Shown: one piece after another, positions 45,801 to 57,515 of the stretch
Position numbering within the stretch: position 1 is the stretch's first letter
Layout of the letters: each line of letters opens with the position of its first letter
Assembly (NCBI GenBank): GCA_963669155.1
Contig: OZ022595.1
Coordinates: 4,500,642 to 4,564,641, forward strand
Length of the DNA: 64,000 nt
Direction of reading: 5' to 3'
Source: Arbacia lixula
Taxonomy: Eukaryota; Echinodermata; Echinoidea; Arbacioida; Arbaciidae
Program-made: the position numbers and the translations under genes
The notes under the pieces: model-generated
The model's database searches: none
Told to the model about the DNA's origin: nothing
Seen by the model: the letters and a program-made list of their open reading frames with translations, nothing else

Positions 45801-46906
45801 GTATGACCTGATAGTTTCACATTATGCTATTTCACCTCTTTCTTTGTGTTCATTATTTTCTTTCTATTTTATTATCAGTGTTTATTTGTTCATGATATTG
45901 TCGAGTTGACATCAGCGCGATGATTGATTTGGTTTTATTTGGTAAACTTTACCACCAGCGACAATAATTGAACAATAGATCAATATATTACATTGACAGC
46001 GGGCATTCATTACTTGCAAAGCCCCCAGGGAAGATGTCAGGGGGCAGAGAAAGGGGGAGGTACAGAGGAGAAAGAAGAAGAAGTGGGGAAAGGTGAATCA
46101 AATTGCGAGAATGAAAAAGGAATGAAAGAAACATGAGAGCAAAACTTAATTCCATTCCTTTACAGCTTTAATACTGTAAGCCAATTCTAACAATTATATG
46201 TGCGAGAATAGAAAGGTCTTTTGATTATGTCTACATCATATTTTGTTGGTATGTAAGATTTTGTTTTGATGGAGTCATTCAAAATGATATTCCTAAGAAA
46301 TATTATCTTGTTGCTTGTTGCATTAAAGAGCAATTCGAACTGACCCTTGAGTTGAATGATTATTGTACACATGGACGTTTTTGAAAGGATAATTTTACCC
46401 CTGCTGAGTGTAGATATGGAAATCCTTTAATGAAATATGCATACTTGTGTGTGTTTGTAGTAAGACATCTGAAAAGACACATTTTGCACTTAAAATGCGA
46501 TGTCTCCAGCTGAACCTAGCGGATGAGTTGCGTGGAGTTTATACCGTATGCTTAACAGGAAATGGGAGGGGCAGGAATGGACGGAGCACAAAATTGCAAG
46601 TGCAGGGTAAGTGCCCTTGTTTGAATTATTGAAAGCCAAAATTGACCTACCCAATTAGCTGAGAAACGGCCATAAAATTCTAGGGACAAAGCCGTGGAGA
46701 AATCGCTGAAGACAGATAAATGGTCAGCATGCATTATGGGTAATTGAGAGTCAAGGTAAAGTATGCGTGAGCAGCACAGCAACGCCATTTATATGTTTTC
46801 CTGTTGTTGTTTTATGCTTTTCCCCTCCTCCTCCTGCTTTTCCTCCACCCCAAGCCAAACTAGAGAGCGTAACAGCTAGCTTAGCCTAGGTTCTTGCTCT
46901 CACGTA
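45801..46906. other. No supported gene
   Basis: A stretch at 46447-46607 ends in a strong donor-like GG|GTAAGTG, but its acceptor is weak and its frame does not follow from the 45702 exon. Confidence 0.35.
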
Positions 46907-47143
46907 CACTCCAGTTCGAAGGATTTGGCATAGGGAAGGGGAAAGGGAAGAAAGGGAAGGAGCCGCAGTTTTAAACTGTGGTATATTTTGTTCAGTTCAG
47001 CATGAAGCATAAAGCTTTTTAGGCTAAAGCATCGTGTTTCATGCTGAACTGGACAAAATATACTGCGCTTTAAAACTGCGGCTCCTTCCCTTCCTTCCCT
47101 TTCCCTTTCCCTTTTGCTATGCCAATTCCTTTGAGTTGTAGTG
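46907..47143. mobile_element. Foldback MITE, copy 2 (237 bp)
   Basis: It is homologous to 11581-11811 along its whole length: CACTCCAGTTCGAAGGATTT at the left, CAATTCCTTTGAGTTGTAGTG less its first base at the right, the same GGAGCCGCAG arms, and TA on both sides (46905-46906, 47144-47145). It sits next to, perhaps inside, a CTAGCCTAGG family element: AGCCTAGGTTCTTG lies before it and the rest follows. Confidence 0.85.
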
Positions 47144-47161
47144 TAGAGAGCGAGTAGGGAA

Positions 47162-47260
47162 AGGGTGTAGTCTAATTTACCAGACATAGTTCGTAACAGA
47201 CTCAGCTGTGTTCATGCACTCAACAGCCCAGAACCGAGGCTGCTACTAGCTGGTTGTTTA
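47162..47260 (-). repeat. CTAGCCTAGG foldback family, half copy
   Basis: TTTACCAGACATAGTTCG, AACAGACTCAGCTGTG and GCACTCAACAGCC match the 41236 copy in reverse. Confidence 0.55.
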
Positions 47261-47284
47261 TTCTTTCATACTAGAGCCTGGTTA

Positions 47285-47595
47285 GTAACCCTTTGTGTGC
47301 CAGAAATATGCTCCTCTATGGGAATTGTGTGTATTGATGATTACATGCATGTAATCTACAAATGGCACATCAACCCCTACATTACCAGGCCTTGAAAACC
47401 CGATTGGCTTTCTACACATTTTAATGCCAATGGTAATGAGAGAGTAAACCCTTGCATTACCAGGCCTTGGAAACCCCATTTGCTTTCTACACATTTTAGC
47501 ACCAATGGTAATGAGGGGGTCAAGGGGGTTAACCCTTTGTGGGTTGGGCGAACTGCTGTACCATTTAATGTGTGAGTATATCACTTGCATCAAAT
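47285..47595. mobile_element. Cluster of four TTAA-type short elements
   Basis: Two first-family copies (47285-47350, GTAACCCTTTGTGTGCCAG; 47529-47590, TTAACCCTTTGTGGG) flank two direct copies, 76 bp apart, of another unit (47376 and 47452). The unit starts CCCTTGCATTACCAGGCCTTG, less its last base in one copy, and ends CCAATGGTAATGAG. That unit also occurs reversed at 63592-63670. Confidence 0.7.
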
Positions 47596-47599
47596 GAAT

Positions 47600-48220
47600 A
47601 CATCCTGGGACTTTTGCCTGTTGCCATTGGTGAAAATGACATAATTTTTAGGATGAATCTTCTTTAAACTGGGCTGTAGATCTTGGACCGGAGAGGAGTA
47701 ACAAACCCCCCTTTTTATAATGCGTGGGTGATGAGACTTCAAACTAAAGTAGATGTGAAACTTCTAGGCTATGACATGATTATGTAATCTGCTGAAGTGT
47801 TTGTAACATTTCAAGAGAGAGAGAGAGAGAGAGAGATGAGGGATGAGGGAGTGAGCTTTGTTTTTAGCTGAAGTATTGCAAATCCCTCTCAATGGCACAT
47901 GTATTAGAGAGGTAAATGCTATCCATGTCCATAGCTGGTCAGGTGTCTTTAACCTGTACATCATGTGATTCTTGATTGACCAGTGGTTGCCATCCAAAAC
48001 CACACATGTATGAGAGCTAGGTAGGAAGGTGTTGATATCAATAATTTGATTTCAGAACCACCCTGTGTTTGATCGATTGCAAGCAGTTTTCCTACATTAA
48101 ACTTGGATGTTAAGTGGATTTTCCACTGTGGCTTTTTAGATCCAAACTGACAACTCTGTGAAAGCGAGCTCCTTCCCTGTCAGTGTGCTTGGCAGTGAAT
48201 TTGACAGTGCTCCCCAAAGA
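47600..48220. other. No gene seen
   Basis: A short GA run at 47814-47836. Nothing else. Confidence 0.35.
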
Positions 48221-48222
48221 GG

Positions 48223-48268
<46 letters not shown>

Positions 48269-48300
48269 GAAAGAGAGAGAAAAAAAGAAAGAGAGAGAGT
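48221..48300. repeat. GA microsatellite
   Basis: GA run at 48229-48263 with GAAA-type flanks. Confidence 0.9.
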
Positions 48301-49249
48301 TAGGGATGTGGGGTATACTGTGCCAACAATTGTGTCAGGGCTCGGTCTGAAAAGGGTGTAAGAGGGGAAACACCAGCCTCCCTCACGCAACCATTCTCCC
48401 CCTCAAAGTGCCAATTGTTCCCCTATTGCTCTAAACTACTGAATGCTTACACCTCGCTGCTTAAAGCTGAGGGAGTGCAGCCCCACTCCCCTTTTCTTTG
48501 GACGAGGGCAGGGGGGGGGGGGGGGAGGGGCAGGAGGAGGAAAAAGGGCGCTATGCTACATGTATACAGGGATATGGTGACCTTGGCCTAAATTAGCTTG
48601 CAAGTTCAGACCCAAAGAGGTCAACTTCTTGATGTGCGGTGGAAATGTAGAAGGCTTGGAACCCGGCTGTGCGTGTGTGTAGTGTGATGGAGGAGCGGGT
48701 TATGAGATCATGAATGCATGTGAGCTCACGCACACGCACCGCTCTGCTACTCTTCTGGCTTTTTTCCTGCTGTGGGTCTTGTTTTTCTTCTTTTTTATGC
48801 ACATTGTTGAAAGCTTACTGTTGCATTCATACATGAGTTTATTCAGACTGAAACTGGTACGTATAGGTCAGGGGAGGAAAACAGGGAGGAAGAGAGAAGG
48901 AAGGGGACCGTATGTTTGTTTGTACCTGTGTATGTTTGTATGCATGTCTGTATATTGTATGTATCCAGTATGTATGACTTTGTACTATGAGTTTTTTTTT
49001 TTTTGTATTTATGTGTGTTGTTTACTTGATGTATTGTAGAAGAAAGAAGGATTAAATGATAGAATAGAGTCAGATTGAAATGAATGAATGGTAGCGCATA
49101 GTGGGGATGTGAGGCAATTAAAAGCAAATATTGTAGATTTGTAGAAAATGATAATTTGCTTGTGCGAAACAGTAAAATTGGATTTGAATTGTGAATTTAT
49201 TTGACAGGTATTTAATGGAGAAGAGAGGTTTGAGAAGTGAGGAGGTCAT
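48301..49249. other. No supported gene; G run
   Basis: A run of about 16 G at 48511-48526. A T run and TGTATGT-rich part at 48910-49020. Confidence 0.35.
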
Positions 49250-49420
49250 ATGAGAGAGATGAATGACAAATCCAAAAAGAGAGAGAGAGAGAGAGAGGGA
49301 AAGAGAGAGATGATTGACATATGTAGAGAGAGAGTGAGAGAAATTGAGGAAGAGGGAGAGAGAGAGAGGAAGAGGGAGAGAGAGAGGAAGAGAAAAGGAG
49401 ACATAGCTTGTGATATGTGT
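49250..49420. repeat. Degenerate GA repeat
   Basis: GAGA, GAAAGAG and GAGGAAGAG units. Confidence 0.85.
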
Positions 49421-49723
49421 ATGTGCATGTAGTAACACTCATATATTCACTCATCATCAGCAAAATATTTGTGTTTCCCAGTTTTTACGTGTGCACATTT
49501 GTCTGTTCATGGGTAACATTTCCTAATCATGAGTAAATATAGGGAATATGGGTTGACTGCAAATAGAAATGTACTACTAGGTTGGCGCACCGTGATAGCC
49601 TTCACATGTACAGTCTGTATGGAGGCATAACCTCCATCCAGCTGGGTTTAATGTGTGTGCGTATGTATGTTGATCAATGTAAGGCTCTGTGTGTGTACAC
49701 ATTCATTATGTACTACGTAGGTC

Positions 49724-49730
49724 TATATAG
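49724..49730 (+). promoter_or_regulatory. TATA-like box for the 49780 exon
   Basis: TATATAG at 49724-49730 is followed by GCGCG. A start about 30 bp on would leave about 25 nt of 5' UTR before the ATG at 49780, with no ATG between. Confidence 0.35.
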
Positions 49731-49779
49731 CAGGCGCGTGTGCAAGCTAGCAGGCAGTGTTTTCTGCTGTTTTTCCACG

Positions 49780-49822
49780 ATGGTGTATTTTGGAAGGCCG
49801 ATGCGTGATTTTTCATGTGCCG
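49780..49822 (+). CDS. Candidate alternative first exon, unknown protein
   Basis: The ATG in strong context (CACGATGGT, A at -3, G at +4) opens MVYFGRPMRDFSCA plus one base. It stops at the good donor CCG|GTATGTAA, exit phase 1. A TATA-like box lies 50 bp upstream. Local composition is CpG-richer than the flanks. The exit phase equals that of the exon at 35961, as expected if both are alternative first exons of one gene. The peptide is too short for a family assignment, and chance is a real alternative. Confidence 0.4.
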
Positions 49823-51149
49823 GTATGTAAAGTGTATGCAGTGACTGCTGTAGAGTGGGTGCTATGTGTGGCGTGGAGGTCGGATCGAAGGACTCTCAAC
49901 GTAAATGGGTTTCTTCTTCTTCTTCATGTCCAAAGACGACCGATCGTCTCTTCTCCTTCCCCTGCCATTTATCCAGCATGTTCTCCCTGTCTGTGCTGTG
50001 TGTGGGTATAGGCGTATTGAAGCCCGGATTAAGCCATGTGAGGCCCATTTGGCTTTGCAGGCGATTCTCGGCTATTTGCATTAGGACGAGAAACATATAT
50101 GACCTAGTAATGCGATTGATACTAGCAATACTGCACATGTGTCATTTACAGTCCTTGATTGAGTGATATATTCGGTCTTCCCTTACCTTCCCTGTGCTGT
50201 AGTAATTGCTACTTGAGATTTATGTACACAACAGGAGAAAAAAATAGCACACATGGCACATCAAGAATTAAACAAAGTAGCCCCAACAGTGATCATGCAC
50301 TGCTTTCCCTAGGTAACCTCTGTGTGAATAATATATTTTTACCATGCATGTTTCAAGAATGTCATGGACATTAACACAACATACTGGGGAGAAATGCGGC
50401 AATGAAGCATAGGTTCATAAAGAAGAATAGTCAGACGATGCATGTGAGATGGATTGAGTACATTAATGTCCACATAATTATTTCATTAATGTATACACAT
50501 GATAAGATTGATGTACACATGATTATTTCATGAATATACACATTACATAACATTAACTCCTGACCTGCCGCTGTCTTGGGCACAGAGTGGTTTTACCCCC
50601 CAGCAAGTTAAGGGTTAATGTCCATGGTGTTTCATGGACAAGAACAACACAGAACAGAGTAGAATTGAACATTGGTGGAGAGGTTTTCCTTGAGCCGAGG
50701 AGTGAAATACACATGTAGACAGATGGACCTTGAGCTGAAAGCATGATCCACATTGTGTTACAGTTTCATTGTGAACTGTGTTATCAGTTGATATGCTACA
50801 TGCACAATACACATCACTTAGTACTCAGCCTTGAACCAACTCCAGAATTGCTGCAATCAAACAACATAATTTCTATTATTAGAATGTTTCGATGTACTTC
50901 TTACTTGATTAATGATACGCATTGAATTAGAATTTATATTTTGAAAATTAATCAGAGCACTTTGCAAATATTGTATTATCTTCACAGGAAAGTAAAGATC
51001 ACATATGAATTAATCTTTGTTGTTGTGACATATTTTCATGTAGTGTGGCTTGATGCATTTTTTGAGGACATGTTTGGCATTTAGGCCAAAAAGGTATATA
51101 TTTCGTCCAATCATTTTCAATGATTTACTTTTTAAAGACTCATCTTTAT
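49823..51149. other. No gene seen
   Basis: A small duplication at 50460-50545 (ACATAATTATTTCATTAATG and ACATGATTATTTCATGAATA). Otherwise AT-rich. Confidence 0.35.
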
Positions 51150-51725
51150 TTCACAGCATTTGGCCTCTGATCAGACTAGATCTGATATCACATCAGACTA
51201 AATCTCTGCACTTTCCAACTTCTGCCAGCTCCTTAACTAGGCAAGATGATGTAGCTAATTTCTCCTCAGAAACATTTTGTTCATCTAAGACAAGATCTCT
51301 AAACTGTCTATTCCCTATCAACCTCCTTAGCTGGGCAGTATGGTATGTAAGTCTGACCAAATTATCTTCTCAGACTAGAACTTTGTACTTTCCATACCTC
51401 ATCATCATCAAAGCTGGATGGTATTTGAAATTCTGGCAGAATAATTTCTCCTGAAGAACATGTAGGTCTGCTATTAACTCTTTCTGCGCAATGTGTGTTT
51501 TGTTGACAATTAATACACTCAAATCCCATCAAGCATCATTGTGTGTGGCTCAAAAAGGGTTGAAGACAAGATCTCGCTACTTTCTACCCCCCACCAAAGC
51601 TAGATGATATGATTTAGAATTCCGAGCAAATAATTGCTCCTCAGACTAGATCTCTGTACTTTTCATCCTCCATCACCTCCTCGGCTGGGTGATATGATTT
51701 GCCATTCAGGCTAAGCTGTACATGT
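51150..51725. repeat. Degenerate tandem repeat, about 85 bp unit, split by a TTAA element
   Basis: CAGACTAGATCTCTGTACTT or variants recur near 51171, 51199, 51284, 51368, 51562 and 51640, followed by GCTGGGTGATATGATTTG-like and ATAATTTCTCCT phrases. A first-family TTAA element at 51474-51563 (TTAACTCTTTCTGCGC to CTCAAAAAGGGTTGA) interrupts the array. Confidence 0.7.
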
Positions 51726-52200
51726 ATGCATTCCTGGGCAAACACAGATTATTCCAAATCGCAAGCAAACGCCTGTGATATCCCGCCGGCCCATCCCAGG
51801 ACCACTCCAGCCTCCTTCAGACCCCTCCAAGAACAAATATTAGACCGCTGTAGCCTTTTGGTCTTCTCCATCCTCTGAATCCGTAATCAAGTTTTCTGGT
51901 TAAAGAGCCACTTTGAAATCTCCATGCAGCCATGCATCCTAGCGTTGTTACAGCACACACCCACACATAACATGCGGAAGACAGAATTATCAAAATTCTT
52001 GTACATGCTGATATTGATTTTATTTATTTATCTATTTAATTTACATTTAACGAGAGATAAACAATATAGTAACAAATACACAAGTTTAAAGATATCTTAA
52101 CAACAACCACGAGCAGTGTCTGAGGATTGCTGACGAGAAATGTGAATTTCTGCTTAGAGATTTCTACTCACTGGCTGTTGTTGTACACTATAGAAGAGTG
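51726..52200. other. No gene seen
   Basis: Ordinary sequence; GC-richer at 51770-51860. Confidence 0.35.
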
Positions 52201-52204
52201 AATA

Positions 52205-52478
52205 CAGTTACAGAAGAATAAAATCATATAAATTGCATCTTTATTACTTTAAAAAGATAACAACATAACCTTTACAGCCATGTTGTATACGTGAACATCA
52301 TCTATGAAATGTAGTTTCATATTTAGTACTGTACAGATTAGAAGAATAAAATCATATTAAATGCTCTTTCTTGTATTGCATCTTAATTACTGAGAAAGAA
52401 ACAACATATCTGTAAAGCCTTTACAGCCATGTTGTACATGTACATCATCTATGAAGAATAGTATTGTACAGATTAAAA
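52205..52478. repeat. Tandem duplication, about 127 bp
   Basis: AGAAGAATAAAATCATAT starts at 52213 and 52340. Both copies continue with TTTACAGCCATGTTGTA and CATCATCTATGAA, and end near TAGTATTGTACAGATTA. Confidence 0.8.
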
Positions 52479-52589
52479 TTTTGCTGATGAATTTCCAAAT
52501 AAAATGACTTTCCTGCATGGAGATAAAAATTGGGATTCATCGCACTCACAAGCGCCTTAACCCTGTTGATCTAGTTTGTGGTAATTTTA

Positions 52590-53000
52590 TGCATACTCCA
52601 CAGAGGTCTGTTAGTTCTTGAATATAGAAAAGGTGAAATCCCTTCCTGACAGCAAACCATCCATTCTCTTCCCACTATTTGGACAATCCCTAAAAGCTGT
52701 GAGGGGCCATCCTCTTCCTCCGCTGCAATCTATCCCTCTCTGCGCGCCTCTTTTTCCCGTAACCAGGCGAACCGTAGGCCACATGTTGGCCCATCTAAAA
52801 CCAAAGTCGGTCTCGCGCTATGCATAAAATTCACAGTCATTGCTGCCTGGCCCGGGTTGGGTTTCAGTGCGGGAGGCCCCCGCAAGTGAATTACGCAAAA
52901 AATCATAAGTGAGCAAAACTCCCCCTTTTAGAGCTTTGTCTCGTGCTCTGCTTATTTTATGAGCGCTTTATGGAGTTAAGTTTTTCTTCCTGACACATTT
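52590..53000. promoter_or_regulatory. Candidate conserved noncoding element
   Basis: Complex, GC-richer sequence with homeodomain-like words (AATTACGC, ATAAAATTCAC, TTATTTTATGAGCG) and CCCGGGTTGGG. No frame with paired splice sites was found. Inference from composition only. Confidence 0.25.
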
Positions 53001-53833
53001 TTGCCCAGTTTAACTCAATTTTTGTCTGTTTTTTTATTGTCAGATATAACATATATATTTTTATATTTCATAAAAGTAGCTTACCAGCAGGTGTTACTGT
53101 TATCACATCTTTATTGTATATTGTATTTTAATGTATATTACAATATGTTCATTATGTGAAGGATAGATAGTAATGTGGGGTGAGGTAATCACTAAACAAT
53201 CTGATATTTAGAGAAGCTTCTTTTCAACAAATATCTTTTAGTTTTATATATTGATTTTGTGAAAGGGCTTTCATTCAAACTTACTTAATTCTGCACAATT
53301 GAAGTGTATTGATCAAACCAATCAGCAATTCATTGTACAAAATTAATCTTGTACAATTTATCAAATTGATCAAATAGTGATCTTGGAGTTTGTTTCTAAC
53401 CCTAGCTTTGTGTGTATAACAGATACCAGTACCACCATAGCTTGTTTGACTAGTTTTACTCAATGCTGCAACACATATTACATAACTAAATAAATAGGGA
53501 TGTACAAATGTGTCTGGAAGCTTATGTAGATCACCTCTCATTATGGGCCTTGTAATCTGTTACAGTTTAGATAGATAGATAGATAGAGAAAGAGAGAGAG
53601 CAAGAGAGAGAGATTAAAATGTGTCAGGGCCACAAAATAACCTCTGTTTTGAAAGGAATATTGAGGCGACTGAAGTCTTAATATGAAAACCAAATGTTGT
53701 TGTATACTGACCAGCATTTGGCAAGGCTAAACAGAATTGACCGCACAATCTCCCCCAGTTCACATTTGTCCAGAATTTCCTGTTTTTTTACATATTTTTT
53801 TTTAGCACAAATGCAGAAAATCTGCCAATGGTT
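53001..53833. other. No gene seen; GATA/GA run
   Basis: A GATA then GA run at 53570-53612. AT-rich elsewhere. Confidence 0.4.
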
Positions 53834-53905
53834 TAGCGTAGGTTTTAAGCTGTGGAGTGCATGGACACAACATGTAAACAACTTTGTCTGGTAACAAATA
53901 TTAGG
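53834..53905 (+). repeat. CTAGCCTAGG foldback family, partial
   Basis: AGCGTAGGTTTTAAGCTGTG, GTGCATGGACACAAC and ACTTTGTCTGGTAACA match the left arm of the 41236 copy. Confidence 0.55.
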
Positions 53906-54551
53906 TGCATTCTCCCACAGGTTACCAATGGTAAAGCACTTGATAATATATAATCCATATATTTGTTGTGGCTAAGCTTGAACTGTTTCAGGAAAAGAAA
54001 TAATAAAGGCAGCTGTAAATCCATGAACCAATGGTAATTTCTGATCCAAATATGATATGTTGCTAGGTCAGACATGCTACAGGCAAGTTTCTTTAATAAT
54101 GGACACATTTAATGTTAGTGAAATAGCCATAATATTTTTGTTGCAAATTTACAAAAAGTAAGCTGTGAAATAAGGTGTGTGTGTTTGTGTGTGTGTGTAA
54201 GGGGGAGGGGGGGGGGGGGAGGGGACACATTAGATTGATTGTTTGTATAAATGGGCAATGTGAACAAACCATTTGTTAGCATGGATATTATACTAAGTGC
54301 TCTTCCATGATTGCAATTCATAGTCTTGTCTTTTCATACATAGTTTTTACAAAATGTGTTACGATGTGTCTTATTGATTAATATCATTTTAGAAATTGTA
54401 GTGAAAGCATTTAATTACTCAGGCAAACTCGATACAAGCTCATTGTTGTAAATGATGATGATTATTTTATATCAATGAAATGAAAGTGGTTCGTTTTAGA
54501 TAGAGACCTCAGTGACCACTCAAGGGAATAATGACTCATCCAGATAGACAT

Positions 54552-54554
<3 letters not shown>
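53906..54554. other. No gene seen; GT/G run
   Basis: GT and G-rich run at 54175-54222. Confidence 0.35.
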
Positions 54555-54639
<85 letters not shown>

Positions 54640-54675
54640 GAGAGAGAGAGAGTCAGACAGACAGACAGACAGAGG
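54555..54675. repeat. GA then GACA microsatellite
   Basis: GA run 54556-54650, then CAGA units to 54672. Confidence 0.95.
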
Positions 54676-55305
54676 GAGAGGGGGAGAAATGGGAGGACAT
54701 GTGTTTTCTGGAGATATTGAGCAAGCACTAAGTGTGTAAGTTCATATTGTGTGATATTCTTATCCTCCAGGTCTATCATGAGTTTGCACATAAAATCACG
54801 AACACTTCAAGTGTGTTACATGTTCAAAAGGAAACATTTATACTATGGATGGATGGATGACTTAAAAATATTGAAAGTTAGATTAGTATATGTATGAATA
54901 ACATAGTCCCCCAAATCATGCTTTAAAATCATCAAAACAATGATAAGAATTGTAATCCATTGTATAGAATACTATTGGGATTGCATGTTTTGATATTGGT
55001 ACCTGTCAAACTATCGATAACTATTTATTCATTCATTTTTATCTTCTTTACCCAGAAAAGATAACAGGATAGGCTCTGCAAGAATGCACACAAGGCCTTT
55101 TATCTCACGTCTCACAGAGTATGAAAGAAAGAGGGGAATCCTTTAATCGCCACGAAGAATTTTGACAGATAATGGATCCCCAGGTCAATTCCACCTGTCA
55201 TAGAAAGATTACCAGCCTGTAACAGAAGATTGCATGTGCATAATGATGGTATTAAAGTGAATCCAATCGACTTGTAGATGATGTCTGGAAATCTTGGAAC
55301 CCATG
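54676..55305. other. No gene seen
   Basis: AT-rich. Confidence 0.35.
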
Positions 55306-55515
55306 CCACTAACCTTGCTTCCAGGCTTTTAGACTTTTTAAAAAACAAACTCACAGAATGGAGTCTAGTATGCACAAGACTAGTCACTCTATTGTTCTCC
55401 TCTTTTCGCCCTCAGGAGGGAGAAATGAGAATGATTAGTCTAGTGCAGCCTGACCCATTTATTGAATCTTGTCCTTTGGATTTAAAATGCCCAACAGCCT
55501 GGAAGCCAGACTACC
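55306..55515 (-). mobile_element. Diverged copy of the 60356 element
   Basis: In reverse relative to 60356-60570 it carries CTTGCTTCCAGGCTTTTAGA, then AGACTAGTCACTCTATTG, GCAGCCTGACCCATTTATTG and AATGCCCAACAGCCTGG in the same order. Target duplication not seen. Confidence 0.6.
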
Positions 55516-55620
55516 ATTTCACACACGGCTTGGGAACCTATTGTAAGTTGATGTGACAGATTGATTGTCTGCTTTGACCAATCACAGCACATTACAGTGA
55601 GCTACTCTACTGTGATGGCA

Positions 55621-56144
55621 TTAACTCTTTATCTGCCAGATGAGAATGTTGTGTGCTGCATGATTGCATAATTTGCTTTTTTTCATAGAGGTATGTGTGT
55701 AAAAACGTGTTTCTAATGATGTGTTAAATGCACAGTGAAAAGGATGCATTTCTTTTTTTTAGAAAATGGACATTTTCAAAAAAATATCGTACACAACATA
55801 TGGGAGAGCACCTCGCACATGACGTCACAAAATGAACAGTTTAAAAGATCATAAACTTTCTTATCCTTTGATGGATTTTCATGAGACTTACACTTATGTA
55901 TTTCTTTCATGTGTCTGCTTTTATTGAAACCAACTCAATTTCAGGATGAACTATCCTTTCAACTCCTGTGTTAGGCAGCATGCTGCCTTATTGGATGTGA
56001 GTGTGTTTAACAATTGCTCCCATGTGACACTCAAAGGGTGCATAATAACCTACAAAATCCATTTAACCCGTTCCATGCCAAACAAGTGGTTTCTATGACT
56101 ATTTGCATGTATGACATGAATGAATGTGGTATTGAAAGAGTTAA
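55621..56144. other. No gene; TTAA-type elements
   Basis: TTAACTCTTTATCTGCCAGA at 55621 looks like a truncated first-family end. 56063-56144 (TTAACCCGTTCCATGCC to TGAAAGAGTTAA) is a complete 82 bp TTAA-bounded element of a different sequence. Confidence 0.5.
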
Positions 56145-56593
56145 TGTCTATTATGGCTTACTGCAAAAACATCTTTCTCCTCATCTGGTTCTACTTTGCG
56201 CTAGCCTGTAAATGATGTGACCAAGTAATTAGAACCAGGCCGGTGAGGGCTCAATGCAAATTTCCATGCATTGTGGCTGACATATTTGTGAGAGATAGCT
56301 TATGAATGTAAATCTTTCATTTCCATGGGTGAAGGGTGTGGCACTCTCTCATGATATTGACCCGAGAATGTCTTAAGGAATGCCATTGAGGTGTATACAT
56401 GAATGTCGTAACCAAAGGTGCAGTGGAAGTGAAAGGTGGAATGTTGGGTATTGAGAATTCTTTTGAAAAGGGAGGAGTTATGAGTAGATATAATGTGGAC
56501 ATTTTTCTAAGGGATAGAGTCAAGAGGGAGGAGAGAGGAAGAGAGATGAAGAAAATGAAAAATTTAAAAAGAAGGGGGAGGGGGAGAAACAGA
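56145..56593. other. No gene seen
   Basis: Becomes purine-rich to the right. Confidence 0.35.
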
Positions 56594-56835
56594 GAAACAG
56601 ACAGACATACATACATGTACATACTCATATCCATACTCACATGCTTACATCCACTCTCGTATACATACATACATTCATACATACAAACATACAACAGACG
56701 TACATACATACACACACATACACACATACACACATACACACATACATACACACACACATACATACACATACATACACATACATACACATACATACACACA
56801 TACACACATACATACCTTTACATAGACAGACAGAT
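56594..56835. repeat. CATA/CACA microsatellite
   Basis: ACATACATAC and ACACATACAC units with one short interruption near 56690. Confidence 0.95.
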
Positions 56836-57180
56836 GGGAATTCAGAGAGTCCAAAAGAAAGAAAGTTAGAGGGGTATGTCTCAAGACATTTTCAAAACAT
56901 AGAACATGTATAAGATATGAGGAATGTGAAAGGAAAGAAGAAAAGAAGCCAGAAACAAAATTTGTACAATTCTCAAAAATAGCTAAACACAATTCATGAG
57001 GAATAAATACAAATTATGATGTACATTCTCTACAGATGTTGAACACAGATGGCTCTTTAAAAGGGGAAAACGGCTTGAGTGATTAATTAATGGTAGTCTT
57101 TTTGAAAGGCAATACTCTCGATCATACGTGAGATGACAAGCGAATGGGAAGCTTACAAAAGAGAGGTGGCATTGGCATGG
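56836..57180. other. No gene seen
   Basis: AT-rich. Confidence 0.35.
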
Positions 57181-57515
57181 AACAGGATGAGGGTGACATG
57201 AATGGCAAGGAGAGGGGGAGAGAGAGAGATAGAGAGACTGAGAGACAGAGAGAGACATAGAGAGAGGGAGAGAGAGAGAGAGAGGGGGGGGGGGTGGAGG
57301 GAAATTGGTGGTGAGTACAAAAGAAAGAAACATTAATTAAAAAAATCAAGGACATGAACGGAAAGGGGGAGGATTGGAAAGAAAAACATGTGAAAGACTG
57401 TATATGTTGAGAGAGGATAGAGGGAAAGGAAAATGGAGAGGGAGGAGAGAAAGCAGGATAAGACAGGGAGATAGCAAATGAGAAAGAGAGAGAGAGAGAG
57501 AGAAAGAGAGAGATG
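57181..57515. repeat. GA-rich blocks
   Basis: GA and GACA runs at 57210-57282, G run to 57293, GA run at 57485-57512. Confidence 0.85.

Noticed and set aside
46447-46607. Exon ending at the strong donor GGGTAAGTG
   Set aside because: The acceptor lacks a pyrimidine tract in register and the frame stops at once if joined to the 45702 exon.
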